Assembly (NCBI GenBank): GCA_029051915.1
Contig: JAIDKM010000075.1
Location: 1-7,323 of the forward strand
Origin: Alistipes sp.
GTDB taxonomy: Bacteria > Bacteroidota > Bacteroidia > Bacteroidales > Rikenellaceae
Reading direction: 5' to 3'
DNA: 7,323 nt
Positions 6,451-7,323 of the stretch are shown in pieces. The position numbers and the translations under genes are program-made. Each line of letters starts with the position of its first letter. The stretch's first letter is position 1. The notes under the pieces are model-generated. The model made no database searches. It saw only the letters and a list, made by a program, of their open reading frames with translations, and was not told the origin of the DNA.

Positions 6451-7059
6451 ATGCGTTTCAAACCGCCCAAAATAATCCGGCGTCTGATGCCCGACCTGAT
6501 CTGGGAGATCGACGATTCCGAGGGGGTCTTCCTCACCTTCGACGACGGTCCTACGCCCGGCGTTACCGAGTGGATCCTCGCCACGTTGGACAAGTACGGT
6601 GCCAAAGCCACTTTCTTCGTCTTGGGCAAGAACGTGGAGATGTACCCCGATCTCTTCCAGCGCATTCTCGACGCCGGCCACCGGGTCGGCAACCACACTT
6701 ATTCGCACCAGAAGGGGTGGGGTATGAGCCTCGAACGGTATATCGAGGACGTCGACTTCGCCAACGATCTGGTCGGCAGCGACCTCTTCCGGCCTCCCTA
6801 TGCGCGCATCACGCCCGCGCAGGCTCGTTCCTTGGGCCAGCGTTACAAGTTGGTCATGTGGGACATCATCTCGCGCGATTACAACCGCGGTCTTTCGCCT
6901 CGGGCATGCTTCAAGAACGTCTCCAGGTACCTGGCTCCCGGGGCCATCGTCGTCTTCCACGACAGCGAGAAGGCTTTCCGCAACATGCGTTACGCCTTGC
7001 CTCGGACTCTCGAAAGGATCCGGCAGGCCGGTTGGAAATGCAAGACCATCGAGTTGTAG
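6451..7059 (+). CDS. Polysaccharide deacetylase family protein (NodB domain, CE4)
   Basis: A 202-residue protein made of little more than one NodB homology domain, which removes N- or O-acetyl groups from glycans such as peptidoglycan or chitin-like chains with a divalent metal. Motifs in order: TFDDGP at 29-34 (catalytic base D31, metal ligand D32), the metal-binding H82-T-Y-S-H86, RPPY at 114-117, W137-D138 in the fourth motif, and VVFHDS with H170-D171. All key residues are present. The residue after RPPY is Ala, where Gly is common. There is no signal peptide or membrane helix, so the site of action is unclear: cytoplasmic, or exported by another route. The substrate is unknown. The frame stays open far upstream (from 4330) only because of codon bias opposite cls and the lipoprotein gene. 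The start at 6451 is chosen because NodB similarity begins soon after it and the promoter lies just upstream. No clear terminator follows the TAG. Confidence 0.88.
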   Translation: MRFKPPKIIRRLMPDLIWEIDDSEGVFLTFDDGPTPGVTEWILATLDKYGAKATFFVLGKNVEMYPDLFQRILDAGHRVGNHTYSHQKGWGMSLERYIEDVDFANDLVGSDLFRPPYARITPAQARSLGQRYKLVMWDIISRDYNRGLSPRACFKNVSRYLAPGAIVVFHDSEKAFRNMRYALPRTLERIRQAGWKCKTIEL

Positions 7060-7210
7060 GGGCGCATCCCTCTCTCGGCTCCGCCTCGGAATATCGGCCC
7101 GCAGCTCCCGCCTCGGTCTCCTGCGGCACATACCCCTCGTTTCCTCTCCCTCGTTTCCTCTCGCTCCGCCCCTCTCCACATACACTCTCTCTGCTTCCTC
7201 AGCTCCTCTC
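7060..7210. other. Non-coding pyrimidine-rich region
   Basis: After the deacetylase stop the + strand becomes strongly C/T-rich with few A residues. It contains a direct repeat CCGCCTCGG at 7081-7089 and 7108-7116, and a weak 6-bp inverted repeat (CCGCAG/CTGCGG). No open frame with protein-like composition, RNA gene or convincing terminator is visible; short minus-strand frames here are arginine-rich shadows. Quality may already be declining towards the G-rich end that follows. Confidence 0.5.
7134..7161. repeat. Tandem duplication of a 14-bp pyrimidine unit
   Basis: CCCTCGTTTCCTCT occurs twice in perfect tandem (7134-7147 and 7148-7161) inside the C/T-rich tail. Simple slippage could produce it; no function is evident. 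Confidence 0.7.
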
Positions 7211-7323
7211 GCCCCCCCCCTGGAGGGACGCGGGTGGCGGGGGGGAGGGGGGGCGGGGGTGCGCGGAAGAGGAGGGCCGGGGGTGGGCGGGGGTGGCGGG
7301 GGCTGGGGGCGGGGGGTGGGGAA
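7211..7323. other. Extreme G-run tract at the window end, probable low-quality contig end
   Basis: A run of nine C (7212-7220) is followed by about 100 bases made almost only of G-runs with single-base breaks. I count 13 separate tracts of three or more G, including two of seven, before the sequence stops. The composition is unlike every other part of the window, and loosely similar units such as GGGGGTGG recur. It most likely reflects sequencing or assembly decay at a contig edge. If real, it would be a strong G-quadruplex-forming region. No gene is supported. Confidence 0.7.

Noticed and set aside
6406..7185. Minus-strand 259-codon frame opposite the deacetylase, and shorter ones near 6911-7181
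   Set aside because: They have shadow composition, and the opposite strand carries all CE4 motifs with a consensus promoter.
7060..7323. Possible CRISPR, rRNA-like or telomere-like repeat array at the right end
   Set aside because: There is no regular spacer-repeat pattern; the G-runs vary in length irregularly and fit an edge artefact better.

Overview
The window looks like GC-rich chromosomal DNA from the Bacteroidota, most likely a Rikenellaceae/Alistipes-type gut member. Three things point there. Upstream of several genes lie Bacteroidetes-type promoters (TAnnTTTG -7 boxes) in place of classical -35/-10 pairs. Shine-Dalgarno sequences are weak or absent. The window encodes a lipoprotein of the DUF4837 type, a family I know only from Bacteroidetes. 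Codon third positions are rich in G/C, which leaves very long but meaningless open frames opposite the real genes. The genus is an inference.

Layout, left to right. (1) The last 48 codons of a polyprenyl diphosphate synthase-like gene on +. (2) After 33 bp, a full-length FHS/FucP-type major facilitator permease on +, closed by a clear intrinsic terminator. (3) A promoter packed directly against that terminator drives a 735-residue RelA/SpoT-family (p)ppGpp enzyme on +. Its synthetase and regulatory domains look intact, but its HD hydrolase site has lost key residues, so it reads as a synthetase-dominant 'RelA-like' paralogue. (4) Converging on it with only 8 bp between stop codons, on -, is a PLD-type cardiolipin synthase. 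Upstream of that, and probably in the same transcription unit, is a DUF4837 lipoprotein. (5) Diverging from the lipoprotein through an 81-bp AT-rich promoter region is a small polysaccharide deacetylase (NodB-fold) on +. Its start at 6451 lies only 8 nt past a textbook promoter. (6) The last 264 bp are non-coding. They are pyrimidine-rich with a short tandem repeat, then an extreme G-run tract that looks like a degraded contig end.

Functionally these are core genes for isoprenoid synthesis, sugar or solute uptake, the stringent response, and envelope lipid, lipoprotein and glycan work. I see no mobile element, CRISPR array, tRNA/rRNA, phage gene or defence cassette, and no convincing new multi-gene system. 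The points most worth following are the degenerate ppGpp hydrolase site beside a basic RMRD synthetase motif, the permease lacking both acidic residues known from E. coli FucP, the near-leaderless transcription starts, and the abnormal G-rich terminus.
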